A program made the translations under genes and the position numbers. The notes under the pieces were generated by a model. That model did not search any database. It was given only the letters and a program-made list of their open reading frames with translations, and was not told where the DNA came from. This document shows, one piece after another, positions 15,701-23,513 of a DNA stretch of 24,665 bases. Location of the stretch: contig JBEPTZ010000063.1 of assembly GCA_041691815.1 (NCBI GenBank), positions 1 through 24,665 on the forward strand, written 5' to 3'. Source of the DNA: 70-18 sp041691815 (lineage in GTDB: Bacteria; Pseudomonadota; Alphaproteobacteria; Acetobacterales; Acetobacteraceae). Each line of letters starts with the position of its first letter. Position 1 is the stretch's first letter.

Positions 15701-17159
15701 GGGGTTGTTTATTGCGTGGTGGCATCTGCTTCGCCAAGCCGAGCCAGCGCCGATCTTGCCGGATGCCAGTTGGGAGCCTGATCTTGTCGCGCAGTGCCTG
15801 TCGATGACCCATTATGTGGCGGACGCCCCCCGACTTACCGACCAGCGCCCGACGATTGGTGTGGCGGGGCCGGATTTCGACATCAATCATGTGATCGCCT
15901 ACGGGCAGTCGCTCTCCAGCGGGTGGGAGGGGTGGCCAGCACTTTCCCTGTTGCCGCGCCATGATTCGCTGATGCTCGGCGGCAGCGTCCGGCCGCGCGA
16001 CGAGGCGGCGGCGCGGTGGCGGCCGGTTGGCGCCGCCGAATTCCGCCCGCTCACTGCCACGGTGCAGGCGCAGTCGGGCAGGCTGCTCACCCCGGAGGAG
16101 GTTGCCACCCTGGCTCGCGGGGATGTCGCGATGGGGGAGACGGTGCTGGAGGCGGCGGTCAACACCTGGCGAGGCCGGATGCTGGCGGCGCCGCGCCGCG
16201 CGGGCACGCACCGGCTGCTGGCCAGTTCGTGTGGGGTCGGCGGCCGTTCGCTTGAGGCGCTGTCGCGCGGCGCGAAGCCGGAGTTGTTCAACCGGTTGCG
16301 CGACTGCGCGATTGCGGCGAAGCAGGCGGCGGCGGCTCACGGGCTGGGGTATGGTGTGACCGCCCTGCTGTTTCTGCAGGGCGAAAACAACAGCTGGGGG
16401 ATCAAGGGCGCGACCGATGACCGGGCCACCTACAAGACGCTGTTGAAGCGCTTTTACGAAGATTTTATCGCCGATGTTGCCATCGCCATCGCCGGGCAGC
16501 CGGCACCCCCGGCGATGTTCATCTACCAGACCGGCGGCGCCTATTCGACCGACAGCGTTTCAGTGGCGCAGGCGCAGCTTGAATCCGCCCTGGAGCTTCC
16601 GGGCTGCTACTTGGTGGCGCCGGTCTATCCGCTCAGCGACCGGCCCTCGGGGCATCTCGACGCGCATGGCTATCACTGGCTGGGGGCGCAGTTCGGCAAG
16701 GTGATGCACCGGGTGCTGACGCTCGGCGAGGATTGGAAGCCGCTGCATCCGCTCGGCGCGGCCATCCGCGATAAGAGTGTCGTCGTGACGTTCCATGTTC
16801 CGGTGCCGCCGTTGTGCTGGGGGCGGCCGTTCGCCGGCCAGGTGATGATCGATATTCCCGATCGCGGCTTCACCGTCATCGATGGCGCCGGGGTGGTGCC
16901 GATCACGGCGGTGGAGTTGGCTGGCCCGTCGCAGGTGCGGATCACCCTGGCGCGGGCGCTGCGCGGAGCGGTGGAACTGCGTTACGCCGACCGCCGGCAT
17001 CGCGGGCGCGGCAGCCTGCATGACAGTGATGCCGACAAGTCGGCGCACGGCCGCGCTTCTGCTTCACGCATGCTCGATCTGGCGGATTGGACATCCCGGC
17101 TGATGAACTGGTGCGTCGCTTTCACCATACCGGTCGGGCCGCCGGATTCGACCGGTTGA
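15699..17159 (+). CDS. SGNH-type hydrolase, sialate O-acetylesterase-like
   Basis: The frame gives up to 486 residues. Block I is IAYGQSLSSGW with nucleophile candidate S71 (GQS in place of GDS, as in sialate O-acetylesterase-like proteins). A second block is LLFLQGENNSWG (compare the QGES/QGEN block of that family), and HLDAHGYHWLG supplies the catalytic His (H319). About 140 C-terminal residues form a further region, probably beta-rich. It probably removes acyl groups from a glycan or similar ester; the substrate is unknown. The start is uncertain: TGA precedes TTG 15699 directly, there is no ribosome site, and the first ATG is at 15804. The neighbouring frame at 15677-15750 encodes a signal-peptide-like stretch (LPLIVLIGVVYCVVASA), so a frameshift near the 5' end is possible. 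Confidence 0.72.
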   Translation: MGLFIAWWHLLRQAEPAPILPDASWEPDLVAQCLSMTHYVADAPRLTDQRPTIGVAGPDFDINHVIAYGQSLSSGWEGWPALSLLPRHDSLMLGGSVRPRDEAAARWRPVGAAEFRPLTATVQAQSGRLLTPEEVATLARGDVAMGETVLEAAVNTWRGRMLAAPRRAGTHRLLASSCGVGGRSLEALSRGAKPELFNRLRDCAIAAKQAAAAHGLGYGVTALLFLQGENNSWGIKGATDDRATYKTLLKRFYEDFIADVAIAIAGQPAPPAMFIYQTGGAYSTDSVSVAQAQLESALELPGCYLVAPVYPLSDRPSGHLDAHGYHWLGAQFGKVMHRVLTLGEDWKPLHPLGAAIRDKSVVVTFHVPVPPLCWGRPFAGQVMIDIPDRGFTVIDGAGVVPITAVELAGPSQVRITLARALRGAVELRYADRRHRGRGSLHDSDADKSAHGRASASRMLDLADWTSRLMNWCVAFTIPVGPPDSTG

Positions 17160-17168
17160 GCGCCTGGC

Positions 17169-17411
17169 TCAGTCCCGGGCGGTGCCGCGCACCTCGTCGC
17201 TGTCGGAGGTGAAGCCGGAATTTGCCGGCGGGTCGCTGGCCGGGAAGCTGTCTTGCAGGGTTTTATCGTAGTCTCGCTCGGCCTGCTTTATTTCCCGCTC
17301 GGCAAGCAGCCGGAAATGTTCGCTTTGCCCATCGGGGCTGCCGGCGGCCTGCCACAAGCGGTGGGCTTGCCTGCGAATCCGCCGTTGCAGGATTTTGTTG
17401 TCTCCATCCAT
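17169..17411 (-). CDS. DUF2934 family small protein
   Basis: The 80-residue, highly charged soluble protein has the DUF2934-like helix (RRIRRQAHRLWQAAGSPDGQ followed by SEHFRLLAEREI) and ends with an acidic tail containing DSFPASDPPA, a motif common at the C-terminus of small alphaproteobacterial proteins. No function is established. ATG 17411 has AAAGGG about 8-13 bases upstream. The gene is convergent with the SGNH hydrolase; only 9 bp separate the two stops. The gap upstream (17412-17613) holds no gene that I can support. Confidence 0.75.
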   Translation of the reverse strand: MDGDNKILQRRIRRQAHRLWQAAGSPDGQSEHFRLLAEREIKQAERDYDKTLQDSFPASDPPANSGFTSDSDEVRGTARD

Positions 17412-17613
17412 TCGATTTACCCTTTCTGCTGGGCGAAGCGATCGGTTTCTACCTCGCCTGATGGGTGACGCCGCGAAATATGTGCTGCTGCTGCCGGCGC
17501 ATTACAAGGCTGCGCCGGCCCGGGCTGGGATGAACCTTGGCCTGGCGCGCGCCGCCAATCCGCCGGAAGGCCGGAAGAGGCAGCCTGTCGGCGCATGGGT
17601 ATCAGTCAGCTAT

Positions 17614-18933
17614 TCAGCCCCAGCGGGCCGCCATGCGGTCGAAATTGTCGCGCAGGCGGTACCAGCCGCCGATTGCCGGCAGGAACCAGGGGTTGCCGGA
17701 ATAGAGCGGGCTGTCGGGGAAATCCGGGGCGTCGAAGGCGCAGGCGGCGTTGGATGCGCCGGCGATTTTGCGCGCGGTCTGGATGCCGAGATAGGTCATC
17801 ATCGCCACACCGCTGCCGTTGCAGCCCATCAGGTAGTGCATGCCGTCCCGCTGGCCCATATGCGGCAATGCGTCCAGGGTGAAGGCGACGTTGCCGGTCC
17901 AGCCGTGGGTGATTTTTACGCCCTTCAACTGCGGGAAGCGGTCGGTCATGAAGCGGTGCAGGATGGGGGCGCTGGTCGTGGGGTCGACCTGAGTGAAGCG
18001 GGCGCGGCCGCCGAAGATCATCCGCCGGCCGCACGGCGCCATGCGGTAATAGCAGAGCACGCGGCGGGTGTCCGACAGGGTGCGGTTGTTCGGGATCAGC
18101 GAGGCGGCGAGGTCGGGCGGCAGTTCCTCGGTGGCGATGATGTGGCTGGCGATCGGGATGACGCGGCGTTTCAGTTGCGGGGTGAGGTCGCCGGTGTAGC
18201 CGTTGGTGGCGATCACCACCTCGTCGGCCTCGATGTCGCCGCGGGCGGTTTGTACGCGCCAGCCGGTGGTGGACTGGGTGATGCGGGTGACCGGGGCCTG
18301 GGCGCAGACCGGCACGGCGTGGCGGCGGCAGGCGTCGAGCAGGCCTTTGTAGTAGAGCGCGGGGTGCAGGTTGGCGGCGCGTTCCACCACCATGCCGCCG
18401 TAGTAGTAGTCGCTGCCGATCTCCTCGCGCTGGCGGTCGCGGGGGAGCATGTAGGCTTCGGAGCGGGCGGCCTGGTTGAGGCGGTCGATGCGTTTGGCCT
18501 GGCTGGCGTAGTGTGCGGGGGTCCAGGCGCCGACGAAGCGGCCGGTCCTGGTCCAGTGGCATTGGATGTTTTCTTCGGCGATCAGCGTCTCGATCAGGGT
18601 GAAGGCGTCGGCGGCGTCGGCCAGCACGGCGTCGCCGCGCTCTGGGGAGAGGCTTTTGCCGGAGAAGCTCTTGCCGACGTTGACGCCGCCGCTGATCGCG
18701 CCGCCGTTGCGGGTGCTGGCGCCGAAGCCGAGCTCCTTGGCCTCCAGGACGACGCAGTCGACACCGAGTTTGACCAGCTGCAGTGCCGTGGAGAGGCCGG
18801 CATAGCCGGCGCCGACGATGGCGACGCGGGCGCTCTTCGGCAGGTCGACGGGGTCTTGCGCGGTGGGGTGGTAGGCTTCCCACCAATAGGGCGTGGTCTT
18901 GAAGTCGGCGTGAAAGACGTCGGATTGCGCCAT
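17614..18933 (-). CDS. FAD-dependent oxidoreductase, gamma-glutamylputrescine oxidase-like
   Basis: The 439-residue protein belongs to the DAO (D-amino-acid oxidase-like) flavoprotein family. It opens with the PuuB-like segment YWWEAYHPTAQDPVDLP, then the dinucleotide-binding motif VAIVGAGYAGLSTALQL (about 37-53), the GASTRNGGAISGG stretch typical of PuuB relatives, ATNGYTGDLTP, and a C-terminal MGCNGSGVAMMTYLG motif. Members oxidise amines or amino acids to aldehydes or keto acids with H2O2 release; the true substrate here (gamma-glutamylputrescine or another secondary amine) is not determined. No putrescine pathway genes flank it. ATG 18933 fits the family N-terminus although the ribosome site is weak. 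It is divergent from the znuA-like gene across a 100-bp gap. Confidence 0.88.
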   Translation of the reverse strand: MAQSDVFHADFKTTPYWWEAYHPTAQDPVDLPKSARVAIVGAGYAGLSTALQLVKLGVDCVVLEAKELGFGASTRNGGAISGGVNVGKSFSGKSLSPERGDAVLADAADAFTLIETLIAEENIQCHWTRTGRFVGAWTPAHYASQAKRIDRLNQAARSEAYMLPRDRQREEIGSDYYYGGMVVERAANLHPALYYKGLLDACRRHAVPVCAQAPVTRITQSTTGWRVQTARGDIEADEVVIATNGYTGDLTPQLKRRVIPIASHIIATEELPPDLAASLIPNNRTLSDTRRVLCYYRMAPCGRRMIFGGRARFTQVDPTTSAPILHRFMTDRFPQLKGVKITHGWTGNVAFTLDALPHMGQRDGMHYLMGCNGSGVAMMTYLGIQTARKIAGASNAACAFDAPDFPDSPLYSGNPWFLPAIGGWYRLRDNFDRMAARWG

Positions 18934-19016
18934 GCCGGGTGCCCTGGTTGCCGGGGGCGATGATGGCGGGCGGGAATCCGGTGGTCAATCAAGCGGGTGT
19001 TGCGCGGTGGAGGTGA

Positions 19017-19028
19017 ACGTTATAACGT
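19017..19028. promoter_or_regulatory. Zur-like palindrome before the ZnuA-like gene
   Basis: ACGTTATAACGT is a perfect 12-bp dyad that includes the GTTATAAC core seen in Zur/Fur-family operators. TATAAC within it could serve as a -10 box, with TTGCGC (19000-19005) as a -35, so a bound repressor would block transcription. It ends 5 bp before ATG 19034, which leaves almost no leader. Known: znuA genes are commonly Zur-repressed. Inferred: this palindrome is the operator. Confidence 0.5.
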
Positions 19029-19033
19029 ATCAT

Positions 19034-19948
19034 ATGCATACATCAGACAAGACCATGCTCGCACGCCGGCATCTGCTGGTCCTGGCTGCCGGGGTGCCGG
19101 GGGCGGCCTTCGCGGCGACGCAGCCGTTGGTGGTGACGAGTTTTTCGATCCTGGCCGACCTGGTGGGCGAGATCGCCGGGGAACGGGTGCGGGTGGTGTC
19201 GCTGGTGGGGCCGGACCAGGATTTGCATGCCTATCAGCCGAAGCCGTCCGATTTGCGCACGCTGGCGCGGGCCGATCTGCTGGTGCTGAACGGGCTGGGG
19301 GTGGAGGGTTGGTCGGCGCGGATGGCGCAGGCGAGCGGGTTCAAGGGGCGGATGGTGGTGGCGTCGCGGGGGGTTATGGCGCTGCATCCGGCGACCGGCG
19401 GGGCGGCGGGGGAGGCGGAAGGTCCGTTCGATCCGCATGCCTGGCAGGATGTCGCCAATGTGAAGCTGTATGTGGCCAATATCCGCGATGGGCTGGCGGC
19501 GATCGATCCGGCGGGGGCGGCGGGGTATCGGGCGGCAGCTGCGGGCTATCTGGCGCGGCTGAATCGGTTGGACGGTGATATTCGCGCCGCCTATGCGCCG
19601 ATACCGCGGGCGCGGCGGTGGGTGATCACCACGCATGACGCGCTGGCGTATTACGGGCGGGCGTATGGGCTTACGTTCCGGGCGCCGCTGGGGCTTTCGA
19701 GTGAAAGCGAGCCCTCGGCGAAGGATGTCGCGGGCCTGGAGCGGCAGATCAGGGCGGAGCATATCAGCGCGCTGTTCTTCGAGAATATCAGCAACAGCAC
19801 GCTGTTGCGGCAGATTGCCAGGGATACCGGGGTGCGGGTGGGGGGTGTGCTGTATTCCGATGCGCTATCGCCGCCGGACGGGCCGGCGGGGACGTATATT
19901 GCGATGATGCGGCATAATCTGGGAGAGATCGTGAAGGGTTTGAAATAA
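19034..19948 (+). CDS. Metal ABC transporter substrate-binding protein, ZnuA-like (orphan)
   Basis: This 304-residue cluster A-I (ZinT/ZnuA/PsaA family) solute-binding protein has the metal ligands expected for zinc: H65 (DLHAYQPKPSD), H135 (FDPHAWQD), H201 (ITTHDALAYYGRAYGL) and D276 (LYSDALSPP). A His rather than Glu at the third position favours zinc over manganese. The long His-rich loop of enterobacterial ZnuA is absent. The signal peptide is LARRHLLVLAAGVPGAAFA, with a twin Arg that could suggest Tat export. ATG 19034 lies directly after the palindrome; ATG 19055 is an alternative that starts at the signal peptide proper. No znuB or znuC follows; repeat copy 6 begins 3 bp after the stop. 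Confidence 0.88.
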   Translation: MHTSDKTMLARRHLLVLAAGVPGAAFAATQPLVVTSFSILADLVGEIAGERVRVVSLVGPDQDLHAYQPKPSDLRTLARADLLVLNGLGVEGWSARMAQASGFKGRMVVASRGVMALHPATGGAAGEAEGPFDPHAWQDVANVKLYVANIRDGLAAIDPAGAAGYRAAAAGYLARLNRLDGDIRAAYAPIPRARRWVITTHDALAYYGRAYGLTFRAPLGLSSESEPSAKDVAGLERQIRAEHISALFFENISNSTLLRQIARDTGVRVGGVLYSDALSPPDGPAGTYIAMMRHNLGEIVKGLK

Positions 19949-19951
19949 GGT

Positions 19952-20075
19952 CTTCTTTTTGTGAACAAAAAGAAGCAAAAAAACTTTCTATCCGTTTTGG
20001 AGACTCCGGAGTCTCCGCATCGCCGCTGTTGCAACGCGGATAGAAAGTTTTTTGGTCCTTTTTTCAAAAAAGGAC
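19952..20075 (+). repeat. Double-hairpin palindromic repeat, copy 6 (A to B orientation)
   Basis: Hairpin A (19952-19975) is CTTCTTTTTGT with ACAAAAAGAAG. Hairpin B is GTCCTTTTTT (20055-20064) with AAAAAAGGAC (20066-20075). The arms AAAAAACTTTCTATCCG and CGGATAGAAAGTTTTTT pair perfectly over 17 bp, and the C-G pair here replaces the T-A pair of copy 2. The core holds a perfect 18-base palindrome, GGAGACTCCGGAGTCTCC (19999-20016). The copy fills the convergent gap between the znuA-like stop (19948) and the MBL stop (20082), where a bidirectional terminator would be expected. Confidence 0.95.
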
Positions 20076-20081
20076 TGCTTG

Positions 20082-20951
20082 CTATTCTTTCACGAGCTTG
20101 AACCCATCCGCCCAGCGCCTGACCTTGCCGGTGGACGGGCTGGGGAAATGCGCGGTGCACATCAGGGTTTCGGTGTCGCAGTAGCATTCCAGGAAGCGGC
20201 GGCGGGTTTGCGCGGACTGGGTCTGGTCGGTGTCGGCGCGCATCGAGATGTGGGGGAAGCGCATCTGGATCGGCGAGTGGATCAGGTCGCCGGAGAGCAC
20301 GGCGGTGGTGGTGCCGCGGCCGAGTTGCACGGCGTAGTGGTCCGGCGTGTGGCCGGGGGTGGGTTCCAGGCGGACATGGTCGTTGAGCGCGCTGCTGCTG
20401 GTGATCGCCTGGGTGCGGCCGGCGGAGACGATGGGGAGCACGCTTTCGGCGAAGATCGGGTTGGGGGTTTCGGCGTGCCTGGCGGTCCAGTAGGCGAGTT
20501 CCTTGTCGGCGAACAGGTATTTGGCTTTCGGGAAGGTGGGGACCCAGCGGCCGTTTTCCAGCTTGGTGTTCCAGCCGACGTGGTCGACATGCAGGTGGGT
20601 GCACATGACGTAGTCGATGTCATCGACGCGGACGCCGGCTTCGGCGAGTTGGCGCATATAGGAGGTGCTTTTCTGCTGGTGCCAGAACGGGTGGGCCGGC
20701 AGGGTCTTGTCGTTGCCGACGCAGGTGTCGACCAGGATGGTGTGGTGGGGGGTGCGGACCAGGTAGGACTGGATGGCGAGGATCAGCTTGCCGGTGGCCG
20801 GGTCGAGGGCTTCGGGGGCGAGCCAGTGGCGGTGTTCGGCGAGGAGGTCGGGGGTGAGGTTGGGCAGAAAGGTCAGCGCGTCGAACAGCGGGGCCTGCTG
20901 CTCGACGATCTGGGTGATGGTGATGTCGCCGAGTTGGGTGGTGGTTGCCAT
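20082..20951 (-). CDS. MBL-fold metallo-hydrolase
   Basis: This 289-residue protein of the metallo-beta-lactamase superfamily has the metal-binding motif HLHVDH at 119-124, then PGHTPDHYAVQL, SGDLIHSPIQM and CTAHFPSP, supplying the remaining His/Asp ligands. The overall pattern (short N-terminal strand ITITQIVEQQAP, LVDTCVGNDK, FPKAKYLFADKEL) resembles the quorum-quenching lactonase / AttM-like and YtnP-like group, but substrate cannot be told from sequence. There is no signal peptide, so it is cytoplasmic. AGGAG lies about 11 bases before ATG 20951. The stop lies 6 bp from hairpin B of copy 6. It is divergent from the sirtuin gene across 75 bp. Confidence 0.88.
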   Translation of the reverse strand: MATTTQLGDITITQIVEQQAPLFDALTFLPNLTPDLLAEHRHWLAPEALDPATGKLILAIQSYLVRTPHHTILVDTCVGNDKTLPAHPFWHQQKSTSYMRQLAEAGVRVDDIDYVMCTHLHVDHVGWNTKLENGRWVPTFPKAKYLFADKELAYWTARHAETPNPIFAESVLPIVSAGRTQAITSSSALNDHVRLEPTPGHTPDHYAVQLGRGTTTAVLSGDLIHSPIQMRFPHISMRADTDQTQSAQTRRRFLECYCDTETLMCTAHFPSPSTGKVRRWADGFKLVKE

Positions 20952-21026
20952 GGCGGGGCGTCTCCTGCGGAATGGGGCGATGGTAGCGATGTCGGGCGGC
21001 GGGGCCAAATGGCGGGAGGGCGGGGG

Positions 21027-21767
21027 ATGAGCGCGGAACTGGCGGCGGCGATTGCGGCGGCGGGGCGGATTGCGCTGTTTACCGGCGCGGGGATCAGCAC
21101 CGAGTCGGGGATTCCGGATTTCCGCTCGCCGGGCGGGGTGTGGACGCGCAAGACCTCGATTTTGTTCCAGGATTTCATGGACAGCGAGTATGCACGCCAG
21201 GAGGCGTGGCGGCGGCGGTTCGAGGGCGACGCGGCGATGCAGGCGGCGCGGCCGAACCGGGGGCACCGGGCGGTGGAGGCGCTGGTGCGGCGGGGGCGGT
21301 CGCGGGCGGTGGTGACGCAGAATATCGACGGGTTGCACCAGCAGTCGGGGCTGGGGGCGGGGGAGGTGGTGGAGTTGCATGGCAACACCACCTACGCCGC
21401 CTGCCTGGAATGCGAGACTCGGCATGAGATTGACGAGATGCGGGCGGCGTTCGAGGCCAGCGGCACGGCGCCGCGGTGTCGGCGCTGCCTGGGACTGGTG
21501 AAGACGGCGACGATCTCGTTCGGGCAGCCGATGCCGGAAGCGGCGATGCTGCGGGCGCGCGAGGAGGCGCTGGCGGCCGACCTGTTCATCGTGTTGGGGT
21601 CGTCGCTGGTGGTGTACCCGGCGGCAGGGCTGCCGGTGCTGGCGGTGCAGAACGGGGCGCGGTTGGCGATCGTCAACCGCGAGGCGACGCCGCTGGACGA
21701 GATGGCCGATATCGTGGTGCGCGGGGCGATCGGCGAGGCGTTCGGGGATGCGGTGGGGGTGAATTGA
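21027..21767 (+). CDS. cobB: NAD-dependent protein deacylase, sirtuin family
   Basis: The 246-residue protein has all Sir2 motifs: GAGIS at 20-24 with GIPDFRSPGGVW, TQNIDGLHQQSG, the catalytic H118 in ELHGNT, zinc ligands C126, C129, C151 and C154, and GSSLVVYPAAGLP plus IVNREATPLD for NAD binding. It removes acyl groups from lysines with NAD as co-substrate. Residues after GVW (TRKTSILFQDFM) lack the Tyr/Arg pair of classical CobB desuccinylases, so it may be more like class II/U deacetylases. ATG 21027 follows a strong purine run (GGGAGGGCGGGGG); ATG 21009 would add six residues. It stands alone and faces the frameshifted hydrolase gene. Confidence 0.92.
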   Translation: MSAELAAAIAAAGRIALFTGAGISTESGIPDFRSPGGVWTRKTSILFQDFMDSEYARQEAWRRRFEGDAAMQAARPNRGHRAVEALVRRGRSRAVVTQNIDGLHQQSGLGAGEVVELHGNTTYAACLECETRHEIDEMRAAFEASGTAPRCRRCLGLVKTATISFGQPMPEAAMLRAREEALAADLFIVLGSSLVVYPAAGLPVLAVQNGARLAIVNREATPLDEMADIVVRGAIGEAFGDAVGVN

Positions 21768-21797
21768 GGGAGGTGGCGCTGATGCACCGACGCTTGG

Positions 21798-22797
21798 TTA
21801 CGAGAGGCCGGTGAGCACAACCTCCCGCATGACCGCCATCGGCGTGCGCGATTGCTCCGGCTGGTCGTAATTGCCGCAGACGGCGGCGAAGACGAGATCG
21901 AGGCTGGGGACGACGATCAGTCGCTGACCGCCATTGCCGAAGCCGGCCATCCAGGGTGCGCCGACGGTGCCGTTGGTGCGTGGCAGCGCGTAGGCGCCGA
22001 GGTACCAGAGCCAGCCATAGCTCACGACGTCGTCAACCGTGGCGGCGCGGCGGAAGCTGGCATCGAGCCAGTCAGCGGGGATGACCTGGGCGCCCTGCCA
22101 CTGGCCGTGCTGTACGACCACCAGCCCGATGCGGGCCAGCGCGCGTGGGGTGAGGCGCAGGCCGGACGCGGCGGAGGCGATGCCATCGCGGCCGCGCGAC
22201 CATTCGTGCGCGGCGATCCCGAGCGGGGAGAACAGGGCTAGCTGCGAAGGCGGAAAGGTCCTGGCCGGTGCCGCGTTCGATCAGATGACCGATCAGCGCG
22301 ACGGCGCCGCCGCCATAGATCCAGCCTTCGCCGGCCGGGCCGAGGACGTCTCGGGAGAGGATGTAGCGCCAGCGGTCGGGCGCCATTTCCATGGCGATTT
22401 CGCTGTTGTTCGGGTCGGTATACGGCAGCCGCTCGTTCCAGTCGGTTCCCATGGTCATGCTGAGCGCGTGGGCGACCGTGAGATGGGCACAGGTGGGGGC
22501 GAGATCGGCGCAACCGGGAAACTGAGCCAGCAGTGGGGCGGTCGGCGGTGGCACCAGGCCGCGTTGCAGGGCGATGCCGTAGAGCAGGCTGACGACGCTT
22601 TTGGTGATCGAACGGAGGTCGTGCAGCGTCTCCGGCGTGAAGACGACGTGACCCAGAGAGCGTCCCCAGACCCAGTCCTCGCCCTGCAGGTAGCGCTCCA
22701 GGATCGGCTCGCCGTGGTGCAGCACGACGACGCCATGCAATCCGGCGAGGCGGCCGGATGCGTGCAGCGCGTCGAAACGGGCGCCGAGATCACTCAC
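21798..22797 (-). pseudogene. Serine hydrolase (beta-lactamase/class C-related) with a frameshift
   Basis: The 5' half (from GTG 22797) reads VSDLGARFDALHASGRLAGL and holds the SxxK motif in SITKSVVSLLYGIAL and WIYGGGAVALIGHLIERGTG. After GQDLSAFA (about 22240) the frame runs into unlike sequence. The other frame then continues the family: LFSPLGIAAHEWSRGRDG, VVVQHGQWQGAQVIPADWL, GFGNGGQRLIVVPSLDLVF, to TAA at 21798. The total length is 1000 bp, one over a multiple of three. So the gene has one extra or two missing bases near 22235-22245, close to a CTAG. It is either a recent pseudogene or a sequencing error in GC-rich DNA. The GTG overlaps the pdxJ stop (GTGA), so it is the third gene of the pdx operon. 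Confidence 0.82.
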
Positions 22798-23513
22798 TGG
22801 GCGCGGGCCGCCTGCATCAGTTCCCGCATCCGGCGCACCGCTGCCGGCAGGCCGTCGAAGATGGCGCGGGCGATGAGGAAGTGGCCGATGTTGAGTTCGC
22901 GTATTTCGGGGATGGCGGCGATCGGGGCGACGTTGTCGTAGGTGAGGCCGTGGCCGGCGTGGCATTCCAGGCCGAGGGATTCGGTGAGGCCGGCGGCTTC
23001 GATGATGCGTTGCAGTTCGCCGTCGTGGCCGTGGCAGTAGGCGCCGGTGTGCAGTTCCACCACGGCGGCGCCGATTTCGGCGCTGGCTTCGAGTTGCGCC
23101 CAGTCGGGGTCGACGAACATCGAGACGCGGATGCCGGCGTCGCTGAGCCGGCGGACCATGGGGGCGAGGGCCATACGGTGGCCGGCGACGTCCAGGCCAC
23201 CCTCGGTGGTGACCTCGGCGCGTTTTTCGGGGACCAGGCAGCAGGCGTGCGGGCGGGTTTTCAGCGCGATGGCGACCATTTCCTCGGTGGCGGCCATTTC
23301 CAGGTTCAGCGGCTTGTCGATCATGGCGCGGATGCGCATCACGTCGGTGTCGATGATGTGGCGGCGGTCTTCGCGCAGGTGGATGGTGATACTGTCGGCG
23401 CCGGCGGCAATGGCGACCTGGGCGGCCAGCAGCGGGTCGGGGTAGGCCTCGCCGCGGGCGTTGCGGATGGTGGCGATGTGGTCGACGTTGACGCCGAGGC
23501 GTTGGGGTTTCAT
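22794..23513 (-). CDS. pdxJ: Pyridoxine 5'-phosphate synthase
   Basis: The 239-residue protein shows the PdxJ signatures LGVNVDHIATIRNARG at the N-terminus, HLREDRRHI, EMAATEEMV, ELHTGAY and ECHAGHGLTYDNVAPIAAI near the C-terminus. It condenses 1-deoxy-D-xylulose 5-phosphate with 3-amino-2-oxopropyl phosphate to pyridoxine 5'-phosphate in the cytoplasm. The length is normal. Its ATG overlaps the pdxA stop by 4 bp (ATGA, 23513-23510), and its stop overlaps the GTG of the next gene, so the three are probably translated in a coupled way. PdxA makes the substrate of PdxJ. Confidence 0.96.
   Translation of the reverse strand: MKPQRLGVNVDHIATIRNARGEAYPDPLLAAQVAIAAGADSITIHLREDRRHIIDTDVMRIRAMIDKPLNLEMAATEEMVAIALKTRPHACCLVPEKRAEVTTEGGLDVAGHRMALAPMVRRLSDAGIRVSMFVDPDWAQLEASAEIGAAVVELHTGAYCHGHDGELQRIIEAAGLTESLGLECHAGHGLTYDNVAPIAAIPEIRELNIGHFLIARAIFDGLPAAVRRMRELMQAARAQ

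Noticed and set aside
17412..17613. A gene in the gap between the DUF2934 gene and the FAD oxidoreductase
   Set aside because: The short frames here have no ribosome site or recognisable motif, and I see no terminator with a T-run.
1276..20075. The repeats as a CRISPR array
   Set aside because: Copies are 2-6 kb apart, in both orientations, and lack regular spacers or cas genes.
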